A program made the translations under genes and the position numbers. Shown in pieces: positions 1 through 8,741 of a stretch of 64,000 bases of DNA. Below the pieces are notes generated by a model, which had not been told where the DNA came from, ran no database searches, and saw only the letters and a list, made by a program, of their open reading frames with translations. Every line of letters begins with the position of its first letter. The first letter of the stretch is position 1. Origin of the DNA: Streptomyces bungoensis (GTDB lineage: Bacteria; Actinomycetota; Actinomycetes; Streptomycetales; Streptomycetaceae); contig NZ_KQ948852.1 in the NCBI RefSeq assembly GCF_001514215.1, positions 417,576-481,575 of the forward strand. Direction: 5' to 3'.

Positions 1-3000
1 CGTGCACGGTGCGGACCGGGGGCAGCCGGTCGGCCCCGTACTGCCGCAGGGGCAGCAGATCGCGGTTGTAGCAGAGGTCGTTGGAGAAGGAGATGATCTC
101 CGGCATGCACCGGAAGTGCTCCTTGAGCATGAGCGTGCCGCGGCCCGCCGAGAGCGCTTCGGTGAGGTCGAAGAAGCTGGAGTCGGGGCCGAACAGGCTG
201 CGGACGTCCGGTTCCAGCGCGGTGAGCAGGCGGTCCCTGAGGTGGAAGTACTCGTCCTGCTTGAGGCCGACGTTGGACGGGCTGACCTGCTTGCTGTCGC
301 CGACGACGACCATCCGGTCGGCGAGCCAGCTCAGCAGCATGGCCTCCAGGCCGGACTGGCTGGCCTCGTCGACGATGACGACGTCGAACATGCCCGGCCG
401 GTCCATGGGCACCGTCTCGGCGACCTGGTGCAACGGCATGATCCAGGCCGGCACCGCCGTCTGTGCCTTGCGCAGGGCGGCCTGGGCGTCGCGCCGGTAG
501 CGGTGCTGGTACTTGCCCTTGATACGCCGGGCGGCCTGCTGGTAGGCGCTCAGTGCCCGGGACTGGTCGCCGGTGAGCAGGCCGAGGCAGCGGTGCCAGG
601 CGCGGGCGGCGGCGAGCCGGGCGAGCATGATGCGGGCCTCGTCGTCCGCCTCCGTCAGCCGCCTGCGCAGGGCGCGTTCGGCCTCGGGGTCGGTCAGCCG
701 CTCCATGCGCTCACGCCACGCGGACCAGGCCCAGGCCTCGGCGAGCTCGGGCAGCCGGGTGTCCCAGGCGGTGTCCTCGTGCGTGGCCGTGATGCGCTCG
801 GCCAGAGCCGGGAACGCCTCGCGGACACAGGTGAGAGCCGTGTCGTGTTCGGCCCGCAGCCGTGCCGCTTCCCGCACCTCGGCCATCTCTTCGCTGAACG
901 AGCGGTAACCGTCGGGGTCCCGGTCGCGTACGGCGTCGAGGGCGCGCACGACCGCGAGTGCGGCACCGGGCCGGTCGCTCCAGGCGCGCAGCAGTTCCTC
1001 GGTGTCCGCGATGACCTTGCGGCACTCTTCGGCCGCGCGCAGCGTCGTCGCCGCACGCAGCAGGATGCGCACGGCGTGCTCGACGGAAGCGTTGTGCCAG
1101 GTGGCGACGGCGAGTGCCGGTGCGGTGGCCGCGGCGGTCAGGACGTCGGTACGTGCGGCGGCGACGGCGAGCAGCGCGTCGAGCACCTCCGCCTCCTGAC
1201 GCAGCCGTGCGAGGCGCGGCCCGTGTCCGTGCCAGGCGGCGGCCGGAGTGCCCCACTCGGACTCCACCTGCGCCAGACGCAGTTCGAGCTGGACACGGGC
1301 GAGGACGACAGCCGCCGTCGGGACGTCCTCCGGAGTACGTCCGTCGACCCGTACGGCGTCCACGAACGCGCCGACCGTCTTCGCCAGCTTGGAGCGCATG
1401 CCGAGGGGCCCGCGCAGTTTCTGGCCCTGACCGAGCCCGTCGTGCAGAGCGGTGGCCTGGGCGAGCGCCGTGGCCGGGTCGTACTGGTCCAGGCCGCTGA
1501 CCATGGCCGTGCCCAGCGTGGCGAGCGAGGCGTCGACGGCGGCGAGGGCATCGGAGACGGCGGCCCGCCGGCTGCGGGCCTGCCAGTCCTGGCCCTCGGT
1601 CACCTCTTTCAGCAGCACCGCGGCCCAGTCGCCGGCCGGAGCGGCGAGGGACGCGGCACGGGCACGGGCGGCGGAGAAGGCGTCGAGGGCCGAGGACAGT
1701 CGCTGCTGTTCGGCCTCACTCAGGCTCCGCACGACCGCGTCGTACTCCGCGCACAGGGGATCCTGGCGCGCGGTGGCATGCGCGTCCTCGGCCGACCGCA
1801 CGACCCGCACGGCCTCCTCGAAGTCACCAGGACTCGGCAGTTCGGAGGGTCCGGGCACCTCGGCGGCCAAAGCCTGATGGTGCGGGGTATAGGCGCGGGT
1901 GGCGTGCAGCAGACGCAGGGTCTCGTCGGCGGTCAGGGCGGGCTGCTCCTGCGGAACCGGGCCGAGCCAGTCGTATCGTCCCGTCTCCGCGGTGAGGCGC
2001 TCGGCGATCTCCTGGAGGCTGCCGCTGTAGTCGCCGATCTCCGCCTCGAAGCGGTGGGTTTCCTGCTCGCGCAGCACCGCGAGGTCGCGCAGCATGGCCT
2101 GCTGAGCGGCCCGGGCCCTGGCGAGTCGTGACTGGAGTGCCTTGACCGCCTTCCAGGAGGCCTTCTCGTCGTAGCCGGCGTACTCACTGAGGATCTTGTG
2201 CACGGACGCCTCCAGCTCGCGCTGGGCGGCGGCGCCGTCCTCGGTACGACTCACGCACAGGTCTCGGATGGACTCCGGAAGCTTGTCCCGCAGCACGCGC
2301 AGGGCACGCGGGGTGTGGCTGGTGATGAGGACCCGCTTGCCCTGGGCGAGCAGGTCCGTGACCAGGTTGGCGATGGTGTGCGTCTTGCCGGTGCCGGGCG
2401 GACCCTGGACGACGACGAGCCGGTTGGCGCGCAGACGCTCGGCGATCGTGCGCTGCTCCTCGTTGGCGGGCAGGGCGAAGTACATCTCGTCGCTGTCGGT
2501 CGCGGTCCCGCCCTCCGCCGCCGCGAGGTCGGCCGCGGTCAGCGCGCCGTCGCGGCCCGCGATGTAGCTGAGCAGCTCGGTGGGCAGGGTGCCCGCGTCG
2601 ATCTGCCGGGCGATGGCCTTGAGCGCGTCCATGGTCGAGCGGCGGCTACGTTCCCGCAGGACGAGTGCGGGGGTGAGTCCCACCTGCGGCACGTCGAGGC
2701 TGCGCGGCTTGGCCCGCTCCACCGTCGGTGCGTAGCTGCCTGCGCTGTGCGCGGCGTTTACCCAGCTGCGCAGGGCGGTGTTCACGGCGTCGAGGTGTTC
2801 GGGGTCCGTCACGTCGGAGGCGCCTTCCAGCACCTCGACGATCCTCTCCCGCACGGGACCCGGCACGTGATGGGCCCCTTCGAGCATGCCCTCTTCGAGT
2901 TCCAGTCCGGCACCGGTCGGATCGGGGGCAGCGGTGAGCGTGCCGGTGGACGGATCGAGCCGGAGAGCGGCCCGGTGGGTGACGAGGTGCCGTTCCACCC

Positions 3001-4234
3001 GCTGTCCCGCGGCCGTCTGCCAGGTCAGCCGTCCGAGACCGAGCACGAGTTCGTAGGCCTCACCGAGGTTGGCGGCGTCCTCGTGCATCTTGTGCAGCCG
3101 GTCGTACAGCCTGACGACGGGGTCGATCGCGCGGCGCCGCTCCGCCCACGCGAGCCACTCCTGTTCCCAGGCGGCGTACAGCTTCTCGATCTTCTCCCGC
3201 TGGGGGTGCTCGTCCAGCTCGTGGTAGGTCTTGTCGAGCGGGATGCCCTGAGACCAGTCGGGGAACTCAGGCTCGATACGCCGGCGCAGGAGTGGGGCGC
3301 GGGTCTGCTTGAAGTCGCGGATGCGGTTCTCGTCCACCCAGGGGGCGAGCAGAGTCTTGGGGTGCGGTGCGTCCTCGCGCTCGGGGCGGGTGACGGTCAA
3401 CCAGGCCGGCTCGTCGGTGCCGAGCATGCCGTCGATCATCACCGCGACACCGTCGTCGTCGGGCAGTTCGTCGAACCACACGATGCCGGCCGCCCCGTCC
3501 AGCGTACGCACAGGGCGCGTCTTCGACTCCTCCGCCTCGGCGAGGAAGCGGAAGATCTGCCGCACGCGTGCGGCGTCGAGTTCGTCGCCGGGGAGTTGGG
3601 GCGCGGGTGGCGGCGTGACCTGGCGCCCCGGGCCGGCCGGCTGCGCGGGGACGGCGTCGAGCGTGGCACGGGCGCTGGGCTGCTGCACGAATCCGCCGGC
3701 GCGGATGCCGAGGTCGCCGCCGGGCTCGGCCTGCGTGCCGCTGTCACGGGACAAGAACGCGGCGCCGGTGCCGAGCGTGGCCGGCACGGCGGTCGCGGCC
3801 GTGGTGAAGGTGACACTCTCCCGATCGTGTGCACCCCGGAAACGGACCTCGATGTCCAGGTCGTCGGCGGTTCCGGCCGGGATGCTGTAGGCCCACGTGG
3901 CGGAGAGCCTGCGTCCCGTGCGCAGGGTGCCCTCCAGCTCGTCGTCGAGCAGATCACCGCTGCGATCCTGAACCTGACGAGCCGTTTTGCCATAGGGGCC
4001 GCCGCGCACGAGCAGGGTGATCCCGTCCACGTCGACGGGCCGCCCGGTGCCGTTGCTCAGGTGCAGGGTGCAGCGCACCAAGTCGTCACCCGGCCGGTAC
4101 CCGTGACTGTCGTCGGCGCCGGCCGATACGTACGGCACCACGTCGTCCACCCGTACGTACAGCCCGTCGTCGTACTGGTAGACGGAACCGACCGGCCGCG
4201 CGCCGTCACCCGGCACGCTCTCATCCTGACTCAC
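1..4234 (-). CDS. Large SF1 superfamily helicase/ATPase (AAA_11/AAA_12 type), 3' part beyond window
   Basis: Partial gene on the minus strand; about 1411 N-terminal residues are present and the C-terminus runs off the left edge. The first 600 residues look like a beta-rich N-terminal region followed by a helical segment. Walker A GPPGTGKT is at about residue 609, a long coiled-coil-like helical insertion follows, then Walker B DVVIVDEAS near 1283 and the helicase motif GDSKQVSPS near 1309. This order is that of SF1 (UvrD/Upf1-like) helicases with long insertions, which are frequent in bacterial defence loci. I chose GTG 4234 because GGGGTGGGG lies just upstream; an in-frame ATG at 4270 has no obvious ribosome binding site. 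A shared 15-bp element lies upstream at 4343-4357. Nucleic acid unwinding is inferred from the family; the substrate is unknown. Confidence 0.85.
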   Translation of the reverse strand, partial: MSQDESVPGDGARPVGSVYQYDDGLYVRVDDVVPYVSAGADDSHGYRPGDDLVRCTLHLSNGTGRPVDVDGITLLVRGGPYGKTARQVQDRSGDLLDDELEGTLRTGRRLSATWAYSIPAGTADDLDIEVRFRGAHDRESVTFTTAATAVPATLGTGAAFLSRDSGTQAEPGGDLGIRAGGFVQQPSARATLDAVPAQPAGPGRQVTPPPAPQLPGDELDAARVRQIFRFLAEAEESKTRPVRTLDGAAGIVWFDELPDDDGVAVMIDGMLGTDEPAWLTVTRPEREDAPHPKTLLAPWVDENRIRDFKQTRAPLLRRRIEPEFPDWSQGIPLDKTYHELDEHPQREKIEKLYAAWEQEWLAWAERRRAIDPVVRLYDRLHKMHEDAANLGEAYELVLGLGRLTWQTAAGQRVERHLVTHRAALRLDPSTGTLTAAPDPTGAGLELEEGMLEGAHHVPGPVRERIVEVLEGASDVTDPEHLDAVNTALRSWVNAAHSAGSYAPTVERAKPRSLDVPQVGLTPALVLRERSRRSTMDALKAIARQIDAGTLPTELLSYIAGRDGALTAADLAAAEGGTATDSDEMYFALPANEEQRTIAERLRANRLVVVQGPPGTGKTHTIANLVTDLLAQGKRVLITSHTPRALRVLRDKLPESIRDLCVSRTEDGAAAQRELEASVHKILSEYAGYDEKASWKAVKALQSRLARARAAQQAMLRDLAVLREQETHRFEAEIGDYSGSLQEIAERLTAETGRYDWLGPVPQEQPALTADETLRLLHATRAYTPHHQALAAEVPGPSELPSPGDFEEAVRVVRSAEDAHATARQDPLCAEYDAVVRSLSEAEQQRLSSALDAFSAARARAASLAAPAGDWAAVLLKEVTEGQDWQARSRRAAVSDALAAVDASLATLGTAMVSGLDQYDPATALAQATALHDGLGQGQKLRGPLGMRSKLAKTVGAFVDAVRVDGRTPEDVPTAAVVLARVQLELRLAQVESEWGTPAAAWHGHGPRLARLRQEAEVLDALLAVAAARTDVLTAAATAPALAVATWHNASVEHAVRILLRAATTLRAAEECRKVIADTEELLRAWSDRPGAALAVVRALDAVRDRDPDGYRSFSEEMAEVREAARLRAEHDTALTCVREAFPALAERITATHEDTAWDTRLPELAEAWAWSAWRERMERLTDPEAERALRRRLTEADDEARIMLARLAAARAWHRCLGLLTGDQSRALSAYQQAARRIKGKYQHRYRRDAQAALRKAQTAVPAWIMPLHQVAETVPMDRPGMFDVVIVDEASQSGLEAMLLSWLADRMVVVGDSKQVSPSNVGLKQDEYFHLRDRLLTALEPDVRSLFGPDSSFFDLTEALSAGRGTLMLKEHFRCMPEIISFSNDLCYNRDLLPLRQYGADRLPPVRTVH

Positions 4235-4342
4235 ACGCCCCACCCCACTGTGTGCTGAGGGCCAGCTCATGACCCGTTCGGTGACATCTCGCCCAGCCGC
4301 CTCAAGCCGCCCACAAGGCGCCCCCCGGCGCGCGAACTTGAG

Positions 4343-4357
4343 TGTGAACTGAGCACA
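4343..4357 (-). promoter_or_regulatory. Shared element copy A (TGTGCTCAGTTCACA), upstream of the helicase
   Basis: Reads TGTGCTCAGTTCACA on the minus strand, 108 bases before the helicase GTG (72 before the alternative ATG). It matches five other copies in the window at T, CT and the invariant GTTCACA. The arms GTGTG and CACAC flank a 7-bp centre, so a dimeric protein could bind here. Confidence 0.6.
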
Positions 4358-4501
4358 CGCGGCGAGCGTATCAGCAACCCCTGACGGCAAACGCCGCTCT
4401 GAGAACCGCCGGGCCGCAAGCTTCAACGGTGAGCTATCAAGCAACGACTTCAGCGCGTTCCGGGCGCCACGATAGACGTCGACATCGATGAGTGAAAGTC
4501 A

Positions 4502-4516
4502 TTGACTCAGTTCACA
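4502..4516 (+). promoter_or_regulatory. Shared element copy B (TTGACTCAGTTCACA), upstream of the ParB-like gene
   Basis: Reads TTGACTCAGTTCACA 75 bases before the ATG at 4592. The TTGACT part could also act as a -35 box, with CAGGAT at 4526-4531 as a possible -10 after 18 bases. It is the same element as at 4343, 12524, 21098, 31138 and 33618. Confidence 0.6.
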
Positions 4517-4591
4517 GTTGCACGGCAGGATCTCAAGGGCGTCACCCGTGCGTTGTGCGTGACGTCGTTCCCGGAGAAGGGCAATCGCGCC

Positions 4592-5431
4592 ATGGACATG
4601 CAAGTGGTCGACGTCTCGCCCCAGTTGGCGGCACAGTGGCTGACGCGCAACACCAACAACCGACCGCTCAGCAAGGGCACGGTGCAGCAACTGGCCGCCC
4701 AGATCCAGCGTGGTGAGTGGCAGCTGACTCATCAGGGCATCGCCTTCGACGAGGACGGCGTCCTGATCGACGGACAGCACCGCTTGGCGGCCATCGTCAA
4801 GGCGGGAGCCACCGTGCAGCTGACCGTCACGCGCGGTGTGCCGCGCACGGCGTTCACCGTGATGGACACAGGCCGCAAGCGCACCGGCCGCGACGCACTC
4901 GCCCTTGCGGGTGAGGCCAACGCGACCCATCTGGCGGCCGCCCTGCGAGGACTGCACCTCTACCGGACCGCGCCGAACTCCTCCTGGAGCGGCGGATCGT
5001 CGGTCACGAGCAACGACCAGCTCCTGGATGTGCTCGGCAAGCACCCCGGTGTCCGCGACGCCCTGCAGCACGGCATCGCCTTGAACCGCGGATGCCGCAT
5101 CACCGTCACGGCCGCGACGATCGGCTGGTACGTCACCACCGAGGCCCGGCCCGACATCGACCAGTCCGCCTGGGAGGAGGGAGTCGTCACCGGCGCGCGC
5201 CTGGAGCCGGGCGACCCGCGGCTCACGCTGCGCAACACCATGCTCAACCTGGCATTGGGCAACGCACACCGGCGTCGCGACGACTCACGTGAGCACCTGC
5301 TCTACTACCTCAAGGCGTGGAACGCGTGGGTCGAGGGCCGCAGCATCAAGCTGCTGCGCCGCTCCCCCAACGAGACCATGCCCCGCATCTCCAGTCGCTC
5401 GGCTCTGACATCGGCGGACAACGGCGCCTGA
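4592..5431 (+). CDS. ParB-fold (ParB/Srx-like) DNA-binding or nuclease-like protein
   Basis: Predicted 279 aa. The motif DGQHRLAAI near residue 63 resembles the GxRR/GQHR signature of the ParB N-terminal (sulfiredoxin-like) fold, a domain of nucleotide-dependent clamps and some nucleases. The C-terminal two thirds is helical and not recognised. I prefer ATG 4592 because GGAGAAGG lies 11 bases upstream; the longer TTG-start reading at 4502 would begin inside the regulatory element. It diverges from the helicase gene, and both carry the shared 15-bp element, so the two are probably co-regulated. No partitioning genes (ParA) are adjacent, so a role in segregation is unlikely; similar proteins occur in phages and mobile islands. 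Confidence 0.75.
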   Translation: MDMQVVDVSPQLAAQWLTRNTNNRPLSKGTVQQLAAQIQRGEWQLTHQGIAFDEDGVLIDGQHRLAAIVKAGATVQLTVTRGVPRTAFTVMDTGRKRTGRDALALAGEANATHLAAALRGLHLYRTAPNSSWSGGSSVTSNDQLLDVLGKHPGVRDALQHGIALNRGCRITVTAATIGWYVTTEARPDIDQSAWEEGVVTGARLEPGDPRLTLRNTMLNLALGNAHRRRDDSREHLLYYLKAWNAWVEGRSIKLLRRSPNETMPRISSRSALTSADNGA

Positions 5432-5434
5432 CAA

Positions 5435-5447
5435 GGCATAGATTCAG
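5435..5447 (+). promoter_or_regulatory. Putative -10 region (GGCATAGATTC) for the GmrSD-type operon
   Basis: GGCATAGATTC at 5435-5445 just after the stop of the ParB-like gene resembles GGCATAGGCTCG, which stands 33-36 bases before the two paralogous 122-aa genes at 12636 and 21206. TAGATT would serve as a -10 hexamer. The distance to the next start is about 90 bases, longer than at the other two, so this call is tentative. Confidence 0.3.
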
Positions 5448-5537
5448 CGTACAGCCGCCCCTGGCGCGAGAAACACCGGGACATGGATGGGCCGGGCCTG
5501 TGGCACTCGGCAGGGGGACACATGGGAAAGGAGGCGC

Positions 5538-8084
5538 ATGCGCGCCCAGGAGATCACCTTCCTCAAGCTCGTCCAAGGGGACAAGCAGTTCCAGGTGCCG
5601 CTCTACCAGCGCACGTACAGCTGGGGCAGGGAACAGCTCCAGCGGCTGTGGGAGGACGTCGGGGAACTCGTCGAACAGCACCTGGCCGGTGAGGCGGCGG
5701 CGCCGCACTTCCTGGGTTCCGTGGTGCTCGCACCGGGCCAGATCCAGGCGGGCGGGGTGCAGAGATGGCTGGTGGTGGACGGGCAGCAGCGGCTCACCAC
5801 GCTGATGCTGGCCTTCACGGCGCTGCGTGACCATCTTAAGGAGACGGGTGACGCGCGCGGTGTGGATCGGGTGCACCGCCAGATACTGGTCAACGAGTTC
5901 CACGAGGGCGCGGATCACTACCGCTTGCTTCCCACGCAGGCGGACCGCGAGGCGTACACCGCCTGTGTCCAGTCCCGGGCCGAGGCCGGCGGCAGCGACA
6001 ACATCGGGGCCGCCTACCGGTTCTTCCGCGGTGCGCTCGCCGAGGGTCATGAGGCGGGCGACGAGCGGTGGACCGCCACGGTCGAGACGGTCCTCAAGGA
6101 TCTGCTGTCCATCGTGGAGATCACCGCCGAGTCCGGCGACAACGTCTACCGGATCTTCGAGTCGATCAACAACACGGGTGTCGGGCTCAGCCAGAGCGAC
6201 CTGCTGCGCAACTACGTCTTCATGCTGCTGCCCAAGCGGGGCGAACGGATCTACCAGGAACTGTGGCTGCCCATGCAGCAGAGCCTGGGCCCGAAGAACC
6301 TCGAACTGCTGGTCTGGCTCGACCTTGTGGTGCGCGGCCACTACAAGACCAAGCAGAGCGAGATCTATCGGGAACAGCAGAAACGACTCCAGCCCCTGGC
6401 CGGCGACGAGGACGCGCTGCAACACGAGATCGAGCAGTTGGCCGAGCGGGCCGGCAGGTTCCTCCGCATCGTCGAGCCCGCCCGTGAGCCGTCCCCCGCC
6501 CTGCGCGCGGTCCTGGAGCGCCTGGCGTCCTGGGGCGGCCAGACGCACTACCCGCTCGCACTGCACCTGCTGGACCTGCTCGCGGCCGGCCGGACGACTC
6601 CGGACGACGCGGCTCAGGCGCTCGGCTACGTCGAGTCCTACCTGGTACGGCGGCTGATCTGCCAGACACCGACGACCGGCCTCAACCGGATCTTCATGGA
6701 GGCGCCGAAGGAGCTGGAGACCGACCGGCCCGCCGCCGAGGCGGTACGGCGGTTCCTGTCCGGCCGTCGCCGTCGCTGGCCGGGCGACGAGGAGTTGCGC
6801 GAGGCGATCCGCACCAAGCCGTTCTACTGGAGCGGTCGTCCTCCGCAGCGCAGCTACATCCTTCGCCGGCTGGAGGAGAGCTACCGTCCCTCCGAGCCGG
6901 TGGACTTCGCCAAGGCGTCCCTCAGCGTGGAGCATGTCCTGCCACAGCGCCCCGCTCCGGCGTGGTTCGACCTCCTCTCCGAGGAGACGGAGCCGAGCCA
7001 GACTCCGCAGGAACTGCACGACCTGCTGGTGCACACCCTCGGCAACCTCACACTGACCGGCGACAACGGCAAGCTGTCCAACCACCCCTTCGAGCGCAAG
7101 CAGCAGATCCTCGACTCCAGCGCCCTGCGCATGAACCTCGAGATCGCCTCCGCGCAACGCTGGGGCAAGGCGGAGATCCTGGCACGTGCCGACCGCCTGT
7201 CCGAGCGCGCGGTGGAGCTGTGGCCCGGCCCGATCGGCGGGGTCAAGCCCACCGGTGAGGAGTCCCCGGGCTGGGCCGAGCTGCGGGCCGCGCTGGTGGC
7301 GATGCCGAGCGGCACGTGGACCACGTACGGCGACGTCGCCGAGCTGATCGGCAGCCACCCGGTGGCCGTCGGAGCGTACCTGGGCGGGAACTCGACGGTG
7401 ATTGGCGCCTACCGGGTACTCACTTCGGAAGGCAAGATCTCCCCTTCCTTCCGCTGGGCGGAAGGCGACGACCGGCAGCCGCCGCAGGAGCTGCTGACGA
7501 GCGAGGGCGTGCGCTTCGACACCTGGGGCCGAGCGCACCGTTCGCAACGCCTGACCGCGGCGGAGCTGGCGACCCTGCTGGGCAAGGACGTGGCACAGCC
7601 CGCGGCGCACGATCCGCTCCCCGAGGGCGAGGACGCGGCGGCAGCCGAGCGCTTCCGCACCCAGTTGCAGGAGCACTGGCCGGACGCGCACCCCGGCGTC
7701 ATGGGGGTCCTCGACTTCTGGCGCCGGCAGGGCGGTTACGTCAACTACGGCCGTCATGAGGAAACCAGTTGCTTCCCGATGCTGGACGCCGGCACGATTC
7801 GCAGTCCCCACCTGCTCTGGCCGGTCGCGATCTACCCGGTGAGCGGCACGGTCGAGGTGGTCTTCCAGCACTTGAAGTCCCGCACGCCCTTCGACGACAC
7901 CGAACAGCGCCGGGAACTGCTGAACCGCCTGAACAAGATCGACGGCATCGACCTGCCCGAGGCGAAGCTGGAGCTCCGCCCGTCCTTCCCGGTGACGGTC
8001 CTCGCCGAGCACGGTGACGAGATCTGCGAGGTGCTGGACTGGTTCGTGGGGGTGGCGGCGCTGGATCTGGCTCGGCGGGACTGA
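5538..8084 (+). CDS. GmrSD-type (DUF262-DUF1524) endonuclease with C-terminal alkyltransferase-like domain
   Basis: Predicted 848 aa. The N-terminal DUF262 (GmrS-like, NTP-binding) domain shows PLYQRTYSW near residue 22, DGQQRLTTL near 80 and FESINNTG near 204. A DUF1524 HNH nuclease (GmrD-like) domain follows, with VEHVLPQ near 465 and LGNLTLT near 501. Residues about 578-640 (GTWTTYGDVAELIG, then AYRVLTSEG) resemble the winged helix of MGMT/alkyltransferase-like proteins without the PCHR catalytic cysteine. GmrSD enzymes are type IV restriction enzymes that cut modified, often glucosylated, phage DNA; the Atl-like tail may read modified or damaged bases. ATG 5538 follows an excellent GGAAAGGAGG. 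It is the first gene of an operon with the next two genes (gaps of 35 and 13 bases). Confidence 0.9.
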   Translation: MRAQEITFLKLVQGDKQFQVPLYQRTYSWGREQLQRLWEDVGELVEQHLAGEAAAPHFLGSVVLAPGQIQAGGVQRWLVVDGQQRLTTLMLAFTALRDHLKETGDARGVDRVHRQILVNEFHEGADHYRLLPTQADREAYTACVQSRAEAGGSDNIGAAYRFFRGALAEGHEAGDERWTATVETVLKDLLSIVEITAESGDNVYRIFESINNTGVGLSQSDLLRNYVFMLLPKRGERIYQELWLPMQQSLGPKNLELLVWLDLVVRGHYKTKQSEIYREQQKRLQPLAGDEDALQHEIEQLAERAGRFLRIVEPAREPSPALRAVLERLASWGGQTHYPLALHLLDLLAAGRTTPDDAAQALGYVESYLVRRLICQTPTTGLNRIFMEAPKELETDRPAAEAVRRFLSGRRRRWPGDEELREAIRTKPFYWSGRPPQRSYILRRLEESYRPSEPVDFAKASLSVEHVLPQRPAPAWFDLLSEETEPSQTPQELHDLLVHTLGNLTLTGDNGKLSNHPFERKQQILDSSALRMNLEIASAQRWGKAEILARADRLSERAVELWPGPIGGVKPTGEESPGWAELRAALVAMPSGTWTTYGDVAELIGSHPVAVGAYLGGNSTVIGAYRVLTSEGKISPSFRWAEGDDRQPPQELLTSEGVRFDTWGRAHRSQRLTAAELATLLGKDVAQPAAHDPLPEGEDAAAAERFRTQLQEHWPDAHPGVMGVLDFWRRQGGYVNYGRHEETSCFPMLDAGTIRSPHLLWPVAIYPVSGTVEVVFQHLKSRTPFDDTEQRRELLNRLNKIDGIDLPEAKLELRPSFPVTVLAEHGDEICEVLDWFVGVAALDLARRD

Positions 8085-8119
8085 ATGTGTTCGGGCACAC
8101 CGGTAGGGGGAGAGCACCC

Positions 8120-8728
8120 GTGCGGTTATTGAACGACCTAGCGCTGACCCGCAACAATGCGGCGCGCAGGGAGAAGACGGGCACAACCTGTTCGGGCGTG
8201 ATGTCCCGGGCAAGCGCCATCGAATGGGAGCTGCGGCTCCCCGGGCAGCCGCTGCTGACTGTCCATGACAACCATTGGGCAAACGGCGAGCGGGATGTCG
8301 TGCTCTTCAAGCCCACGGTTGTTCCGGAGATGCCCGCAGCCCTCTCCAACCTGCACAACAGGCTGCGCTCGGGAATCTCCGCCACCGAGCGGCGTGGGGA
8401 ACTGCGCATCATGGTGTTCCCCACGTACGTGGACAAGCATGAGAGGCCGCGGGTCAAGAAGTCCCTCACGACAGCGGATCTCGCCGACCGAGTGGGGCTG
8501 GCCCGGCTCCGGGAGCTGACCGCCCGGAAGGGTGTCAGCCTGGGGCCCGCCTTCGACCGCCCGAATCTGCCTCTCGTGGACCTCGACGATCCGCAGCACG
8601 AGAAGCCACTGCAGCACGCCTTGGTCTTCCCCGCAGTGGATGACGAGACACCTGTGGTGGCCTTCACGTACTTCAAGATCGTGCCGGTGCTGCGGCACGT
8701 CGACTGGCTGTCGCCGGACGACGACTGA
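8120..8728 (+). CDS. Unrecognised protein in the GmrSD-type operon
   Basis: Predicted 202 aa from GTG 8120, which is preceded by GGGGGAG; a GTG at 8087 would overlap no other gene but lacks a good ribosome binding site. I do not recognise a family. The sequence is soluble, mixed alpha/beta, with a conserved-looking stretch RGELRIMVFPTYVD in the middle and an acidic C-terminus (SPDDD). It lies 35 bases after the GmrSD-type gene and 13 before the BRCT/nuclease-like gene, so it is almost certainly co-transcribed and probably part of the same defence or DNA repair function. Confidence 0.7.
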   Translation: MRLLNDLALTRNNAARREKTGTTCSGVMSRASAIEWELRLPGQPLLTVHDNHWANGERDVVLFKPTVVPEMPAALSNLHNRLRSGISATERRGELRIMVFPTYVDKHERPRVKKSLTTADLADRVGLARLRELTARKGVSLGPAFDRPNLPLVDLDDPQHEKPLQHALVFPAVDDETPVVAFTYFKIVPVLRHVDWLSPDDD

Positions 8729-8741
8729 GGGAGGGATACCT

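Larger units (their letters stand above)
4235..4591. other. Divergent intergenic region carrying two copies of the shared 15-bp element
   Basis: About 357 bases separate the helicase gene (minus) from the ParB-like gene (plus). No coding region is evident. It holds two oppositely oriented copies of the same element, one facing each gene, and the sequence between them is less GC-rich than the flanking genes. Both genes are therefore probably transcribed from separate promoters that respond to the same factor. Confidence 0.6.

Noticed and set aside
2..2131. Long plus-strand open frame over the helicase region
   Set aside because: It is antisense to the helicase, has low-complexity Gly/Arg/Val composition and no motif, while the minus strand shows Walker A, Walker B and helicase motifs in order.
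5346..8282. 978-codon minus-strand open frame opposite the GmrSD-type gene
   Set aside because: High-GC DNA leaves long open antisense frames; the plus strand has clear DUF262 and HNH motifs and a strong ribosome binding site.
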